From positions 1,116,001 through 1,180,000 of the forward strand of contig CAWUHX010000029.1 of assembly GCA_963922205.1 (NCBI GenBank): a stretch of DNA of 64,000 nt. Direction: 5' to 3'. The stretch is from Romanomermis culicivorax. Its lineage: Eukaryota > Nematoda > Enoplea > Mermithida > Mermithidae. The number at the start of each line of letters is the position of its first letter. Positions within the stretch are counted from its first letter, which is position 1. Of the stretch, positions 54,801-56,945 are shown in pieces. The translations under genes and the position numbers were made by a program. The notes beneath the pieces are model-generated. The model saw nothing but the letters and a program-made list of their open reading frames with translations, did not search any database and was not told the origin of the DNA.

Positions 54801-56945
54801 AACTCGAAAAGTTCAATTTTTTGCTCTATTTTAATGAATTTTTTTGTGGTCATGAATAAAATTTGAAAATTACACTGATTCGGTTATTAGTCTTAGGCCA
54901 TGACATAGAGGAACACAGAATACTTATTTATACCTATTTTTGCTATGTACAAATTGTACAAATGAAATATTGGCTGTCGTATGTACATGTGCAAATAGGT
55001 CATGTACAAAAAAAAGCTGGGAGAGAATGATCATTAAGGAGTCTGTATCATGAAGGCCTTCCATAATTTCGAATAAATTTTGGCTGCAACATTGCTGTAT
55101 CGATCATTTCAAAATAAATGAAATATAGCCATACGCTAAACCAACGCAAATTTATTGATTAAAGCAGTCAGTTCAAACATTTCCGACCTATTTTTCTCCA
55201 TGAAATTAAAGCTCTCAAAGATTTGCATTTTTCGTTAGTTTCTATCGTTGTGATAATGGCAGACTTGACAATTGGAGAAAAAAATCGATTTTTGAAATAC
55301 TGATCATTAACTTTAGACGTTTTGTGTCGAAAGTTTTTGTGTTTCATTTTAATCCCTATGATGCTGAAAAAATCGGAAATTATTTTTACGCACGGTTTTT
55401 TTAATCATCATGAAAATATGAAGCATAACGTTTGTTTTTAAAAATCAAATGATCAAAGTATTTTGACTAAATATTATAGTCTAAGATTGTTATGAGAATA
55501 TCACCAGTCAAACATAAGACTGCTGGATTTCTTTTCTCGAGTGTACACTTTTCTCCGGAGTACTTCAGTCTGAGGAATTTTCTTGCAAAAAGTTCAGTTG
55601 TATATCTACATTAACTGTTGAGCCTTACAGTAAATCCTAGCTTCAGTGTCCATCTGTCTTTTGTAATTTGCGAACCAAATAATCCGAGCGTGCTCGTATT
55701 ATTGGAAAAGTTATTTTCGACCATAAAAATTCGAACTATTATTATCAGCGAAATTACTGTTTCCATCACTATCTACAGGTTTCAAAATTTTGAGTCAAGT
55801 GCTGCAGTCAGAAGTGTAATATCAGACTGTTTAGTGATATTTATCGTACTTTTTCAACCGCTTGTTGGTAGATGGCCCATGAGCATTCACTTCAAAAATG
55901 ATGGCATCTTGTTAAGATTCGTAGCCTGAAAAATTTGTAACTCCATTAGAATCGAAACAGATATCTAGTGGAACTTGTAGGTTTATTCCTCATTTAAAAA
56001 ATTTCTTCTCGAAATCACGCTTCCTAGAATATACAACTCATTTCAAACGAAAAATCGCCGGTTGCCATCATAGGGCTCCAAATCGCAGAAGACAGAGTGG
56101 AACCATTGCATGGGCTCGCAGGAGTAAATGCAGGCGAAACCTGGGAGTATCTGCTCCAACTGTGCCGTGCTCATACGTATTTCTTTACCTTCTTTAGATA
56201 AGATAAGATTTAAAAGGAAAGGTAAAGTTAATACAATACAAAATGAACGGATAAGTGTAACAGCCAGCGCTGTGAAATAGGAAAAGTTTTTGAAAGGAAC
56301 TTTTTAGTAGCACAGCAGGTGGAGCAAGTTATAACTTTGGAGCGAAAATTCAGCAAAGTTGCATAAATTTGTGCCGAAACCCGGTCGGGAAAGAAACAGA
56401 TTTATAGCAAGAAATCCAAAGTGATACCGCATTATGAATATTAATAAGTTTGCTACTGTTTTGTCAGCACATTCTTTGTGGTCGGCAGTTTTGAGCATTA
56501 TATTAACAGACACTCTGCTTCGCCACCATTGAACAACCGGGAAAAACACGTGCATAGCAGCAAACGCCAAAAATCGACCATTCTTGCTCCAACGTTACTC
56601 CAGGGTTACTCGCTCTACATCTGCTAATTTTCTTATGATACGATGGTGGAGGTTTTTTCTTATTTTTCATATTTTGCTCTTTTTCGCGGCAAGGAGTAAA
56701 GCTCTGCACATCTTCCGCTGTTTTTCTCCACATATCTCTGTTTCTACTTGGAGAACGCTCTGAACTTACTTACTCCACTTTCTGTGATACCGGAAATTTC
56801 ACCTACTATATTGTTCTCAATTTGCCCCAGATTTATTCCACCTTCTATGATTTGGCCCATAATGTCATATTTTTTGACTAAAAATTTTCTACATTCTAGA
56901 GACACGACTGTCGGTATTTGGAAAGTACGCGAAGATTTGATTTGA
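723..56945 (+). CDS. KIF21: KIF21-type kinesin (kinesin-4 family), 3' part, 20 exons
   Basis: Spliced CDS, partial at its 5' end. Joining 723-804, 1005-1178, 1239-1304, 1465-1592, 2660-2845, 3434-3639, 4588-4926, 5160-5228, 44723-44923, 44982-45083, 45251-45389, 45631-45973, 47836-48000, 48062-48184, 48524-48711, 49031-49208, 49323-49490, 49545-49671, 51499-51938 and 56900-56945 keeps one frame for about 1155 residues to a TGA. Order of parts: coiled coil ending in YLEEIEELK, acidic Asp/Glu/Ser segment, long basic coiled coil, regulatory coiled coil, ARRRT linker, then WD40 repeats ([44 protein letters not shown]). This order and several motifs are those of KIF21A/B, plus-end-directed kinesins that bind microtubule tips and suppress their growth. 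The motor domain is upstream of the window. Family assignment is firm. A or B cannot be chosen, since invertebrates generally have one KIF21. Donors of exons 2 and 12 are the least certain. Confidence 0.93.
1005..1178 (+). CDS. KIF21: KIF21 exon 2 in window
   Basis: Acceptor TGATTTAG, peptide [20 protein letters not shown] and onward, matching the ESE...N...L segment of KIF21. The end at 1178 (GAAGAAAA/GTGGAT) is chosen because it is the donor that gives phase 2, which the next exon needs. A better-looking donor (ATG/GTATCG) after 1105 gives phase 1 and would hit a stop in the next exon. Confidence 0.72.
1239..1304 (+). CDS. KIF21: KIF21 exon 3 in window
   Basis: Acceptor ATACTTTAG, donor ATCAA/GTAGGA. 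The peptide [20 protein letters not shown] corresponds to the AKKDLEKLK-type segment of KIF21. Phase 2 at both ends. Confidence 0.8.
1465..1592 (+). CDS. KIF21: KIF21 exon 4, acidic linker
   Basis: Acceptor AATTTCAG, donor GAAG/GTGAGT. It encodes a Ser- and Asp/Glu-rich stretch ([18 protein letters not shown]) equivalent to the acidic low-complexity linker that precedes the long coiled coil in KIF21. It ends in phase 1. Confidence 0.86.
1850..2238 (+). repeat. Interspersed repeat family R3, copy 1
   Basis: Lies in the intron after exon 4. It starts with a GGGGCCCCGAGGTCGGGAGG-like GC-rich stretch, passes a GGCGCGAAGCGCCGG hairpin at 2032-2046, and ends in GGGGGTTCCTCCAATTAGATG. The same order of motifs recurs in the same orientation at 46758-47094. 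Non-coding and diverged; the transposon class is unknown. Confidence 0.7.
2660..2845 (+). CDS. KIF21: KIF21 exon 5, coiled coil
   Basis: Acceptor TATCTGTCAG, donor TTTTG/GTAAGC. The peptide [20 protein letters not shown] and onward matches the LA(D/N)I..EI..KQ.LI.ELE coiled coil of KIF21, including an ERDKAL segment. Phase 1 at both ends. Confidence 0.95.
2846..3433. other. Intron, no feature seen
   Basis: Plain AT-rich intron. I see no repeat, hairpin or coding signal beyond the splice sites. Confidence 0.7.
3434..3639 (+). CDS. KIF21: KIF21 exon 6, coiled coil
   Basis: Acceptor TTTTTATAG, donor ATAAAA/GTAAGT. It encodes a heptad-rich helix including [20 protein letters not shown] and [13 protein letters not shown], matching the YEKKL..M..EL.RL..A.KEH and LQ.DV.EMK motifs of KIF21. 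Ends in phase 0. Confidence 0.95.
3640..4587. other. Intron with short GC-rich patches
   Basis: AT-rich intron. The 3960-4080 patch (GTGGGGGGTTTGGTGGAG and TGCTGACCCCCAACAG) looks like a degraded G-tract/C-tract repeat. No coding potential recognised. Confidence 0.5.
4588..4926 (+). CDS. KIF21: KIF21 exon 7, basic coiled coil
   Basis: Acceptor CATTTTTAG, donor AAAAAT/GTAAGC. It encodes [20 protein letters not shown], then [20 protein letters not shown] and [12 protein letters not shown], matching the LMKQMKEE / RKRD.QLR.LE..KR..E.VLRRK..E..ALR block of KIF21. A Ser/Asn-rich insert (about 30 residues) then precedes RLSLIEKN, equivalent to the W..LEKN motif. Phase 0 at both ends. Confidence 0.96.
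5160..5228 (+). CDS. KIF21: KIF21 exon 8, start of regulatory coiled coil
   Basis: A 23-codon exon: acceptor TTCTATAG, donor CTTCAA/GTTAGT. The peptide [20 protein letters not shown] then LLQ aligns with the ..QK..I..ME.D..RL.K segment that starts the regulatory coiled coil of KIF21A. In the human protein this helix helps hold the motor in an inhibited state. It is followed by the giant intron. Confidence 0.85.
5355..5953 (+). mobile_element. hAT-like element of the CAGTG family, degraded
   Basis: Starts CAGTGTTTTTTCCGCTCAGTG followed by the GGAC.TTTTTGGG.TCATGC pattern of the family. It is interrupted by the 5473-5882 element. The right end is not clear; the position given is an estimate (AAAAAACCCC near 5950). 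No coding sequence. Confidence 0.45.
5473..5882 (+). mobile_element. 410-bp MITE with TTAGCACGA-type terminal repeats
   Basis: The ends AAGGTTCTTTTAGCACGAG and CTTCGTGCTAAATAAAGAACC are imperfect inverted repeats. CATTAGCA motifs sit just inside each end. The same family forms the outer shell at 7000-16278. No target duplication could be confirmed and no ORF is present. Confidence 0.65.
5954..6991. other. Intronic sequence, nothing recognised
   Basis: AT-rich intron. A short GC patch at 6800-6870 (GGGAGGGGTATGAGGGGG then TACCCCCACC) could be a relic of a G/C-tract foldback repeat. No coding evidence. Confidence 0.5.
9530..10215 (-). pseudogene. LINE ORF2 C-terminal segment (zf-RVT-like)
   Basis: Continuation of ORF2 beyond the MITE insertion. 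It contains [17 protein letters not shown] (Cys-x2-Cys-x7-His-x4-Cys), the Cys/His knuckle found after the reverse transcriptase of L1- and R2-like LINEs. The Trp-rich stretch [19 protein letters not shown] precedes it. It ends at a TGA just before the short 3' UTR and poly(A). Confidence 0.85.
10224..10860 (-). mobile_element. hAT MITE B (CAGGC family), 637 bp
   Basis: Ends CAGGCTTTTTTT and AAAAAAAAGCCTG are inverted repeats, flanked by a perfect 8-bp duplication CTTTAGCA (10216-10223 and 10861-10868). Short GGAGCC/GGCTCC motifs repeat in both orientations close to each end, a typical arrangement of hAT transposase binding sites. It interrupts LINE ORF2. No ORF. The orientation assigned is arbitrary. 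Confidence 0.93.
10869..12766 (-). pseudogene. LINE ORF2 reverse transcriptase domain
   Basis: Open frame starting [15 protein letters not shown], a typical L1-type pre-RT motif. RT motifs follow in order: [20 protein letters not shown] near residue 142, [15 protein letters not shown] near 223, [15 protein letters not shown] near 279 and the catalytic YADD at 325-328. The frame overlaps the endonuclease frame by 26 bp in another phase. Since the two are one protein in L1/Tx1 elements, a one-base indel has split them. The last residues of the open frame come from the MITE. Confidence 0.95.
12741..13916 (-). pseudogene. LINE ORF2 apurinic-type endonuclease domain
   Basis: The likely start is the Met of [15 protein letters not shown] (13916); the frame is open further upstream to 14183 without family features. 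It is an exonuclease-endonuclease-phosphatase fold: LNCKSI, LQETHV (catalytic Glu), [22 protein letters not shown] and SDHKAV (catalytic Asp-His) are all in the expected order. It would nick target DNA for target-primed reverse transcription. It ends at a frameshift into the RT segment. Confidence 0.95.
14332..14820 (-). CDS. LINE ORF1 (short, coiled coil)
   Basis: 162 codons upstream of ORF2 in a two-ORF LINE. Residues about 20-45 ([18 protein letters not shown]) form a short coiled coil. A middle part with [16 protein letters not shown] and [13 protein letters not shown] is arranged like the RRM-type domain of L1 ORF1p (IRI.G.PE... / R.. VKF.....K), and the C-terminus is Lys/Arg-rich. By position and layout it is the RNA-binding chaperone subunit. 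The domain match is inferred from pattern, not from a profile. The frame is intact. Confidence 0.7.
   Translation of the reverse strand: MGNSKRQKLDNRIDSNEKASIEDRVESLEQRIESVERIVRKSVGWFFNFPTDMYKIDIKSTAEQKQQEIRHFISEKMAMADEEVGSLKIDWIGVFPNKEGVQRQVKVVFAILEYKQKVAIHAKNLANFNKTRKPPTIFGDDLTRKQRQEKREKFAKKKLLQQ
14821..15206 (-). other. LINE 5' untranslated region
   Basis: Sequence between the upstream target duplication and ORF1. No tandem repeats seen. It probably holds the internal promoter, by analogy with other LINEs. Confidence 0.55.
16560..16693 (-). mobile_element. Truncated CAGTG-family fragment, inverted
   Basis: Ends TTTTGCACAGTGCAAAAAAA then CACTG at 16692, the reverse complement of the left end at 8613. 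About 120 bp (TTTGGTGCATTTTAGTA, AAAATTTTCCGG in reverse) match the copy at 8613-8790. The other end is missing. Confidence 0.7.
16909..16990 (-). repeat. Partial 3' terminal repeat of outer gypsy
   Basis: About 60 bp (CCTTAGGTAGAATAAGTCTG and onward) is nearly identical to 40103-40165, and the flank CCTAATCAG is shared too. Similarity stops near 16990, whereas the other LTR runs to about 40401. On the minus strand this patch is also open as the end of ORF-X. Confidence 0.6.
16990..19310 (-). pseudogene. ORF-X, unrecognised accessory frame of outer gypsy
   Basis: A long decayed frame. Pieces 19189-18788 and 18688-18215 are in the same phase, separated only by TAA (18790-18788) and TGA (18715-18713); coding extends upstream past a TAA at 19192. 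A 290-bp Glu/Met-rich coiled-coil piece (18032-17742), a Lys-rich piece (17722-17516) and a Ser/Thr-rich piece (17540-17220) follow with frame changes, then [17 protein letters not shown] and a last piece running into the terminal repeat. I recognise no family. Its position after the exonuclease frame and before the 3' LTR is that of an env or accessory gene. I see no signal peptide or membrane segment, which argues against env. Confidence 0.5.
19900..20560 (-). pseudogene. DEDD-type 3'-5' exonuclease-like frame, outer gypsy copy
   Basis: Homologue of the frame at 26016-26488. It starts directly after a splice-acceptor-like GATTTTTAG ([17 protein letters not shown]), has Exo I-like NIVGFDVE (Asp and Glu two apart) and [13 protein letters not shown] one-base slip in a T-run near 20290 moves the frame to [11 protein letters not shown], then [10 protein letters not shown] (Exo II-like Asp). 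A TGA follows, then [20 protein letters not shown], resembling the segment before Exo III in WRN-type exonucleases. No YxxxD motif is clear, although the next bases contain a suggestive W....IERPL in another phase. Dead copy. Confidence 0.6.
20934..21130 (+). repeat. G-tract/C-tract foldback repeat, copy 1
   Basis: Bounded by ATACCTGTA and TACAGGTAT (9-bp inverted repeat). Inside the left end is a G-run of about 13, in the middle a second G-rich block, and inside the right end a C-run of about 14. The two ends can pair into a long stem. A sister copy lies at 44034-44200. Confidence 0.65.
21910..22973 (-). pseudogene. Integrase of outer gypsy element
   Basis: Three overlapping frames cover the integrase. 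The zinc-binding end (CIVCQ), VDIVGI (first Asp), a DKESCF position where the second Asp motif sits (family DNGS.F), [15 protein letters not shown] (Glu region) and [20 protein letters not shown] (GPY-like motif) are all visible and collinear with the young element. Frameshifts fall near 22460 and 22145. Function lost. Confidence 0.85.
23404..24498 (-). pseudogene. Reverse transcriptase (3' half) and RNase H of outer gypsy
   Basis: Collinear with residues of the young element: the [13 protein letters not shown] region next to the insertion, then a VYIDD-type catalytic segment near 24430, [17 protein letters not shown]-like text near 24270, and RNase H with [17 protein letters not shown] (Asp-Ser). 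It continues through the linker to [20 protein letters not shown]. Several stops. Part of RT is cut off by the young element at 24498. Confidence 0.85.
24499..24977 (-). repeat. 3' LTR of young gypsy element
   Basis: 479 bp, starts TG and ends CA on the + strand. On the element strand a TTTATAAGAG box lies near 24680 and would serve the U3 promoter. Differences from the 5' LTR are point changes only. Confidence 0.96.
24978..25010 (-). promoter_or_regulatory. Polypurine tract candidate
   Basis: On the element strand GAGGGCCGAGGGA directly abuts the TGTTGAGG start of the 3' LTR, the place where plus-strand priming starts in LTR retrotransposons. Confidence 0.6.
25690..26015 (-). pseudogene. 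RGG/Gly-rich tail after the exonuclease frame
   Basis: Directly after the TAG that ends the exonuclease frame, the +1 frame reads [20 protein letters not shown] and a further frame reads [20 protein letters not shown] and ends GGNGGGGQQ. Two phase changes are needed to join them, so the tail is either frameshifted or joined by splicing: AAGTCAAG/GTAGGT at the end of the exonuclease frame is a good donor. RGG boxes bind RNA; a similar box follows the Gag zinc knuckle of the same element. Confidence 0.5.
26016..26488 (-). CDS. DEDD-type 3'-5' exonuclease-like accessory ORF
   Basis: The open frame runs from a Met at 26501, but homology with the outer copy starts at the acceptor-like TTTTTTAG/AC, giving [17 protein letters not shown]. 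Numbering from 26501: [10 protein letters not shown] carries Exo I Asp64 and Glu66; TFVVDTTT at 103-110; [15 protein letters not shown] carries an Exo II-like Asn133 and Asp137. These spacings resemble WRN/RNase D-type exonucleases (DnaQ fold). No YxxxD Exo III motif is visible; the frame stops soon after GVDLTAKSR, where the outer copy has about 50 more residues. The gene lies between integrase and the 3' LTR, as retroviral accessory genes do. Exonuclease identity is inferred from motifs only. Confidence 0.62.
26502..27774 (-). other. Spacer between integrase and exonuclease frame
   Basis: A 91-codon open frame (27306-27031, with [20 protein letters not shown]) and a partly overlapping Lys-rich frame (27491-27246) are present. 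Neither resembles a known domain. If the exonuclease frame is expressed from a spliced RNA, this stretch would be intronic in that RNA. Confidence 0.4.
27775..28602 (-). CDS. Integrase C-terminal part, young gypsy element
   Basis: In frame with the upstream pol segment and separated from it only by a TAG at 28603-28605. Contains [14 protein letters not shown] (second catalytic Asp), [15 protein letters not shown] (catalytic Glu), [14 protein letters not shown] and a GPY-type motif ([20 protein letters not shown]) of the kind found at gypsy integrase C-termini. It would insert the cDNA. Ends at a TAA shortly after YKLP. Confidence 0.92.
   Translation of the reverse strand: METEMIPDQSAVTIVDSFLRNIVFRHGTLVKLLSDNGSCFTADLMMSVCKLLECQKIFTTAYHPQGNGMVERFNQTLIKQLRKVAIEDSDKWDRYLQSVVFAYNATPHTSTRCSPFALLRGHEANFGISIGVARNIVLPMNYEAYKHILTESLVETYEVISENIRKAAESSKKFFDCKAKAHDYSVNDWVLLKVDKQKKLGLPWQGPYVVTDNRRLSENVLEIAHWREPLKKQVVSVSRLKHFRYETGRWLQSNDVSSKDTQFTVDSKISNYKLP
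28603..30747 (-). CDS. Pol: reverse transcriptase, RNase H, integrase N-terminus, young gypsy
   Basis: RT starts with [20 protein letters not shown], has [25 protein letters not shown] and catalytic YIDD at residues 137-140. RNase H follows ([19 protein letters not shown], Asp288). A charged spacer of about 120 residues comes next, then the integrase HHCC zinc finger ([16 protein letters not shown] ... CPTC) and VDIVGI. A TAG ends the frame inside the integrase core after VFQDYFTK. The frame is open upstream to a TGA at 30778-30780, where Gag-protease ends; the older element has a sense codon there. Confidence 0.95.
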   Translation of the reverse strand: MRRHIKEMLDQGVIEPSKSPWAAPLFLVGKKDGTTRPVVDFRGINEVTKDDKYPIPRMDDYLDCLGRAKFYTTLDLKSGYWQVPMEEESKEKTAFICQEGLFQFKVMPFGLKNAPAEFQRMMERILGDLVWKICLVYIDDIIIFSNTFEEHLENLKMVLEALRKAKLTLKPEKCEFLPEKVHFLGHILDANGISPDPKKVKAITEFPFPDSVKKMQRFLGMLQWCKKFIPDLAALAEPLYKLTGKKGTWNVTELHYTTFEKLKVALTSVPFLRHPILDGSARFILPTDASGIALGAVLYQETDSERWVIAYNSRILRAEERKWCATERECLAVVYSLKIYKHYLLGQKVRIQIDHKPLLSMRVNTQTNDKLKRWYAFICQFNHKLEYVPGRQNAMADFLSRKEEPDEQKEKLPPKWELIFQKEDVKSLTEDEVLNQNHKVLVKQLRELRGDEVDEAVGVFTPVKMATASVASNYGVGDETQLNISPEFDNYRTPEKYEIEAVVTRQMAKNLQQEEKGHPPEQAKPKEEVKRIFEPKEKEFEEAPEIEDGRPKGLISNTLMSKLQRKDKDLKVIFEKLGASSGTKSQSNFYIDQGILYRETFGEAEDQVVVPSVLKKVVLHQYHGAVMMTHQGFKRTLAIIKKRFWWPSIEKDVRSWISFCPTCQIATPGKATIPPLNPIIPRGPFDIVSVDIVGISPMSEKRPYVIVFQDYFTK
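30778..34425 (-). CDS. Gag-protease polyprotein, young gypsy element
   Basis: 1214 codons starting [15 protein letters not shown], 90 bp after the primer-binding site. Parts: charged N-terminus, an Arg/Ser-rich segment near residue 315 ([20 protein letters not shown]), a retrotransposon capsid near 350-530 ([20 protein letters not shown]), a coiled-coil region, a single CX2HX4HX4C knuckle near 657 ([14 protein letters not shown]), an RGG box ([20 protein letters not shown]), then an aspartic protease with DTGAQC near residue 882. It forms particles, packages RNA and matures the polyprotein. It ends at TGA in the pol frame, so pol expression would need readthrough unless the TGA is a mutation. 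Confidence 0.95.
34514..34531 (-). promoter_or_regulatory. Primer-binding-site candidate, young gypsy
   Basis: On the element strand TGGTGGACTCTTAACGCC starts two bases after the 5' LTR, the standard place and TGG start (complement of tRNA CCA). The tRNA was not identified. Confidence 0.7.
34534..35012 (-). repeat. 5' LTR of young gypsy element
   Basis: Partner of 24499-24977, same length, about 99 percent identical by eye. Followed by CATT of the target duplication. Confidence 0.96.
35013..35375 (-). pseudogene. Start of reverse transcriptase, outer gypsy
   Basis: [20 protein letters not shown] then [20 protein letters not shown] and GKKDG match the young element. The sequence runs to [11 protein letters not shown] and meets the young element at 35012. 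Compared with the young copy, roughly ten codons around the MPFGL motif are missing across the insertion point, so RT was already deleted before the insertion. Confidence 0.85.
35323..36654 (-). pseudogene. Protease region of outer gypsy
   Basis: 443 open codons matching the protease part of the young element: [20 protein letters not shown] (catalytic DTG), [16 protein letters not shown] and [20 protein letters not shown]. The frame shifts at its end ([14 protein letters not shown]), just before the RT start. Diverged roughly as far as a distant subfamily. Confidence 0.9.
36859..37536 (-). pseudogene. Gag C-terminal part of outer gypsy, zinc knuckle and RGG
   Basis: Two frames (37536-37165 and 37161-36859). 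The second holds a [14 protein letters not shown] knuckle (CX2HX4HX4C), identical in type to that of the young element, and a [14 protein letters not shown] box. The first matches the end of the capsid ([20 protein letters not shown]). Confidence 0.85.
37854..38497 (-). pseudogene. Gag middle part of outer gypsy
   Basis: Open frame ([20 protein letters not shown], then a segment rich in Asn, Gln and Ser) ending in TTAA-type stops near 37857. It corresponds to the N-terminal charged half of Gag before the capsid. Interrupted on its upstream side by the MITE at 38498. Confidence 0.7.
38498..39561 (-). mobile_element. hAT MITE C (CAGGC family), 1064 bp
   Basis: Ends CAGGCTTTTTTTT and AAAAAAAAAAGCCTG, flanked by a perfect 8-bp duplication ATGGTAAG (38490-38497 and 39562-39569). 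Subterminal GGAGCC/GGCTCC repeats match MITE B. The interior (TGCACCAAAATTCATCTTTT) also matches subterminal sequence of the CAGTG family, linking the two families. It splits the outer gag; no ORF. Confidence 0.93.
39562..39966 (-). pseudogene. Gag N-terminus of outer gypsy
   Basis: Starts [20 protein letters not shown], aligned with [15 protein letters not shown] of the young element and at a similar distance from the primer-binding site. The open frame continues for about 135 codons to the MITE junction. Confidence 0.8.
40044..40401 (-). repeat. 5' LTR and primer-binding site of outer gypsy
   Basis: The LTR starts TG at 40064 and, by the ATCA/ATAAT junction, ends at 40401 (338 bp). The PBS candidate TGGTGGCTTCTGACACCC (element strand) occupies 40061-40044, two bases from the LTR, as in the young element. 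Only about 60-90 bp is matched at the other end of the element. Confidence 0.6.
40402..42328. other. Intronic sequence, little recognised
   Basis: AT-rich. A 9-bp palindrome GTCGACACAAAATGTGTCGAC-type hairpin lies near 40527-40547 (shared stem GTCGACACA). A fragment of the TTAGCACGA MITE family (TTAGCACAAGTCCCATTAGC) lies near 42068. Short minus-strand frames here show no family features. Confidence 0.5.
42331..43077 (+). mobile_element. Mariner-like MITE with about 50-bp terminal inverted repeats
   Basis: Left end CAGGGTGAGTCAAAAAGGGT then GACCGGTACTGACTTTCATA. The right end is its inverse: TATGAAAGTCAGCACCGGTC then GGCTCACCCTGTG. TA flanks both ends (42329-42330, 43078-43079). No transposase frame. 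Confidence 0.82.
43080..44033. other. Intronic sequence with a diverged repeat
   Basis: The stretch 43525-43700 (ACCAGATAAACCGATCGAG...) resembles 41030-41200 (ACCAGATAAACGGATGGATAG) in order of motifs, so a diverged repeat pair of unknown class is likely. No coding signal. Confidence 0.4.
44034..44200 (+). repeat. G-tract/C-tract foldback repeat, copy 2
   Basis: G-run of about 12 inside the left end, GTCGAAAAAG and CACTTTTTG in the middle, C-run of about 15 inside the right end, then AATTACAGCTATGG. Same order as 20934-21130. It can fold into a G-run/C-run stem. Confidence 0.6.
44201..44722. other. 3' end of the giant intron
   Basis: Unique AT-rich sequence ending in CACTTTTACTTAAG, a usable acceptor directly before GAACGCGAAAGC. 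Confidence 0.7.
44723..44923 (+). CDS. KIF21: KIF21 exon 9, regulatory coiled coil
   Basis: Donor TCAAAA/GTAAGC. The peptide [19 protein letters not shown] and [20 protein letters not shown] matches REEL.KR.EKL and N.EIE...A..DYI.D.I.DCQ..I of KIF21. Phase 0 at both ends. Confidence 0.95.
44982..45083 (+). CDS. KIF21: KIF21 exon 10
   Basis: Acceptor ACTTTTTTTAG, donor ACTAAC/GTAAGA. The peptide [20 protein letters not shown] corresponds to the ....C.L.EARYLL..FL segment of KIF21. Intron 9 is only 58 bp. Confidence 0.92.
45146..45205 (+). repeat. Small intronic hairpin
   Basis: CCAGGTTTTTG and TCAAAACCTGG pair with about ten base pairs around a 40-base loop, just upstream of exon 11. It may be a MITE relic. 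Confidence 0.45.
45251..45389 (+). CDS. KIF21: KIF21 exon 11, coiled coil
   Basis: Acceptor GACTTTTCAG, donor ATACAGG/GTTATT. The peptide [20 protein letters not shown] then [11 protein letters not shown] matches the EA.I..LE.RL.Q......Q..LLFHML block of KIF21. Ends in phase 1. Confidence 0.92.
45631..45973 (+). CDS. KIF21: KIF21 exon 12, linker with ARRRT motif
   Basis: Acceptor CGCTTTTTAG. Contains [16 protein letters not shown], the conserved RARRRTTT..ELLY.D motif of KIF21, followed by a low-complexity linker. The end at 45973 (CAAGAAAA/GTATGC) is the only nearby donor with the phase 2 that exon 13 requires. The frame stays open to a TAG at 46101-46103, so intron retention would give a product without WD40 repeats. 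Confidence 0.85.
46104..46757. other. Intronic sequence, nothing recognised
   Basis: AT-rich first part of intron 12; no repeat or coding signal beyond short chance frames. Confidence 0.6.
46758..47094 (+). repeat. Interspersed repeat family R3, copy 2
   Basis: Same motif order and orientation as 1850-2238: GGAGCCCCGATGTC, GGCTCAAAAAATAGGAATTT, a degraded hairpin (GGTGCGATACGCCG), TTTTTTGTTCAAAAATTGAT and a GGGGGGGTTCCTATGAC end. Confidence 0.68.
47095..47835. other. 3' part of intron 12
   Basis: AT-rich with a T-rich tract at 47370-47460. Ends in TTTGTTTTTCAG before exon 13. Confidence 0.6.
47836..48000 (+). CDS. KIF21: KIF21 exon 13, linker
   Basis: Acceptor GTTTTTCAG, donor GAAAA/GTATCA. 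Ser-rich linker ([40 protein letters not shown]). Phase 2 at both ends. No domain; the equivalent KIF21 region is disordered. Confidence 0.82.
48062..48184 (+). CDS. KIF21: KIF21 exon 14, linker
   Basis: Acceptor CATTTTTTCAG, donor GATGG/GTAAAA. Contains [10 protein letters not shown], matching NVFNRLT(VS) before the WD40 domain in KIF21. Intron 13 is about 61 bp. Confidence 0.88.
48524..48711 (+). CDS. KIF21: KIF21 exon 15, first WD40 repeat
   Basis: Contains [20 protein letters not shown] then [10 protein letters not shown], an almost exact match to the P..C.H...GH.KAVL..D.TDDLLFTGSK start of the KIF21 propeller. The acceptor (AAAATTGAG) is weak but is the only AG after an in-frame TGA. 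Donor TCTAAAG/GTATCT. Confidence 0.92.
49031..49208 (+). CDS. KIF21: KIF21 exon 16, WD40
   Basis: Acceptor TTCTTCATAG, donor [30 protein letters not shown], then [20 protein letters not shown] and VILWDIR: the end of blade 1 and blade 2 (SV.YC.YTSLVFTVS...I.VWDIRD in KIF21). Confidence 0.95.
49323..49490 (+). CDS. KIF21: KIF21 exon 17, WD40
   Basis: Acceptor ACGTTTTAG, donor GAGAAA/GTAATA. Acidic Ser-rich insert followed by [20 protein letters not shown] and [10 protein letters not shown], matching PSGENQINQIALNP...RMWDLKR. Confidence 0.95.
49545..49671 (+). CDS. KIF21: KIF21 exon 18, WD40
   Basis: Acceptor CTACTTTATAG, donor [32 protein letters not shown] then [11 protein letters not shown], equivalent to FQ..GKL.GH.G.V......ITGSKDHYIK. 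Ends in phase 0. Confidence 0.94.
49672..51498. other. Intron 18
   Basis: Contains a possible 146-bp foldback (49903-50048) with CCGTGC/GCACGG ends and inner G-run/C-run arms. The rest, including a Lys/Glu-rich-looking frame at 50557-50802 and its complement, has no family features. Confidence 0.5.
51499..51938 (+). CDS. KIF21: KIF21 exon 19, WD40 blades
   Basis: Acceptor TTCTGTTTGAG, donor TCCAA/GTAAAA. Contains [74 protein letters not shown] and [20 protein letters not shown], matching EPPHYDGIE.L, LFSGSRDNGIKKWDL, AHKDWVCAL, LLSGCRGG.LKVWN and GEM.GH.SPINAI of KIF21. The largest exon in the window. Confidence 0.97.
52223..53572 (+). mobile_element. hAT-like element, TAGTGATG ends, 1.35 kb
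   Basis: Left end TAGTGATGTTCCGTTACCG, right end CGGTACCGGACGCATCACTA, inverted. Flanked by a perfect 8-bp duplication CCTAGTAT (52215-52222 and 53573-53580). GGTACC/TACCGG motifs crowd both ends. The interior contains degenerate TTAGGC-like hexamers (52681-52720, 52929-53030). No ORF, so a non-autonomous copy within intron 19. Confidence 0.92.
53683..53796 (+). repeat. Small foldback MITE
   Basis: GGGCCCGGTTGCAATAAA at the left and TTTATTGCAACCGTCCCC at the right are inverted. The inner parts GATAATCGCGAACTTTTTT and AAAAAAGTTTGCGATTATTT also pair. The whole 114 bp is an almost complete hairpin. Confidence 0.75.
53895..53944 (+). repeat. Perfect 20-bp stem hairpin
   Basis: AAGATTACCGACATTGATTC (53895-53914) is perfectly complementary to GAATCAATGTCGGTAATCTT (53925-53944), with a 10-base loop. 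Pairing continues imperfectly outward (CATTTT / AAATG). Size and fold resemble a short RNA precursor, but no expression evidence exists here. Confidence 0.7.
53962..55019 (+). mobile_element. hAT-like element, CAGTG family, uninterrupted copy
   Basis: Starts CAGTGTTTTTTTTCCGG and ends TACAAAAAAAAGCTG. Flanking GGAAAGAA (53954-53961) and GGAGAGAA (55020-55027) differ at one base. It matches 8613-9342 plus 15221-15650, including two GGCGCTTCGCG hairpins (54132, 54645), and so shows the pre-insertion state of the LINE-split copy. Confidence 0.82.
55028..56899. other. 3' part of intron 19
   Basis: AT-rich. A 103-codon + frame (55618-55929) and several minus frames show no known domain. Ends in TTTTCTACATTCTAG. 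Confidence 0.6.
56900..56945 (+). CDS. KIF21: KIF21 last exon
   Basis: Acceptor CTACATTCTAG. The split codon AA/A gives Lys, then [14 protein letters not shown] and TGA. This is the final WD40 strand (DRTVRIWK in KIF21), so the protein ends a few residues after the propeller. Found by searching for the missing strand, because the exon is too short to stand out. Confidence 0.9.
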
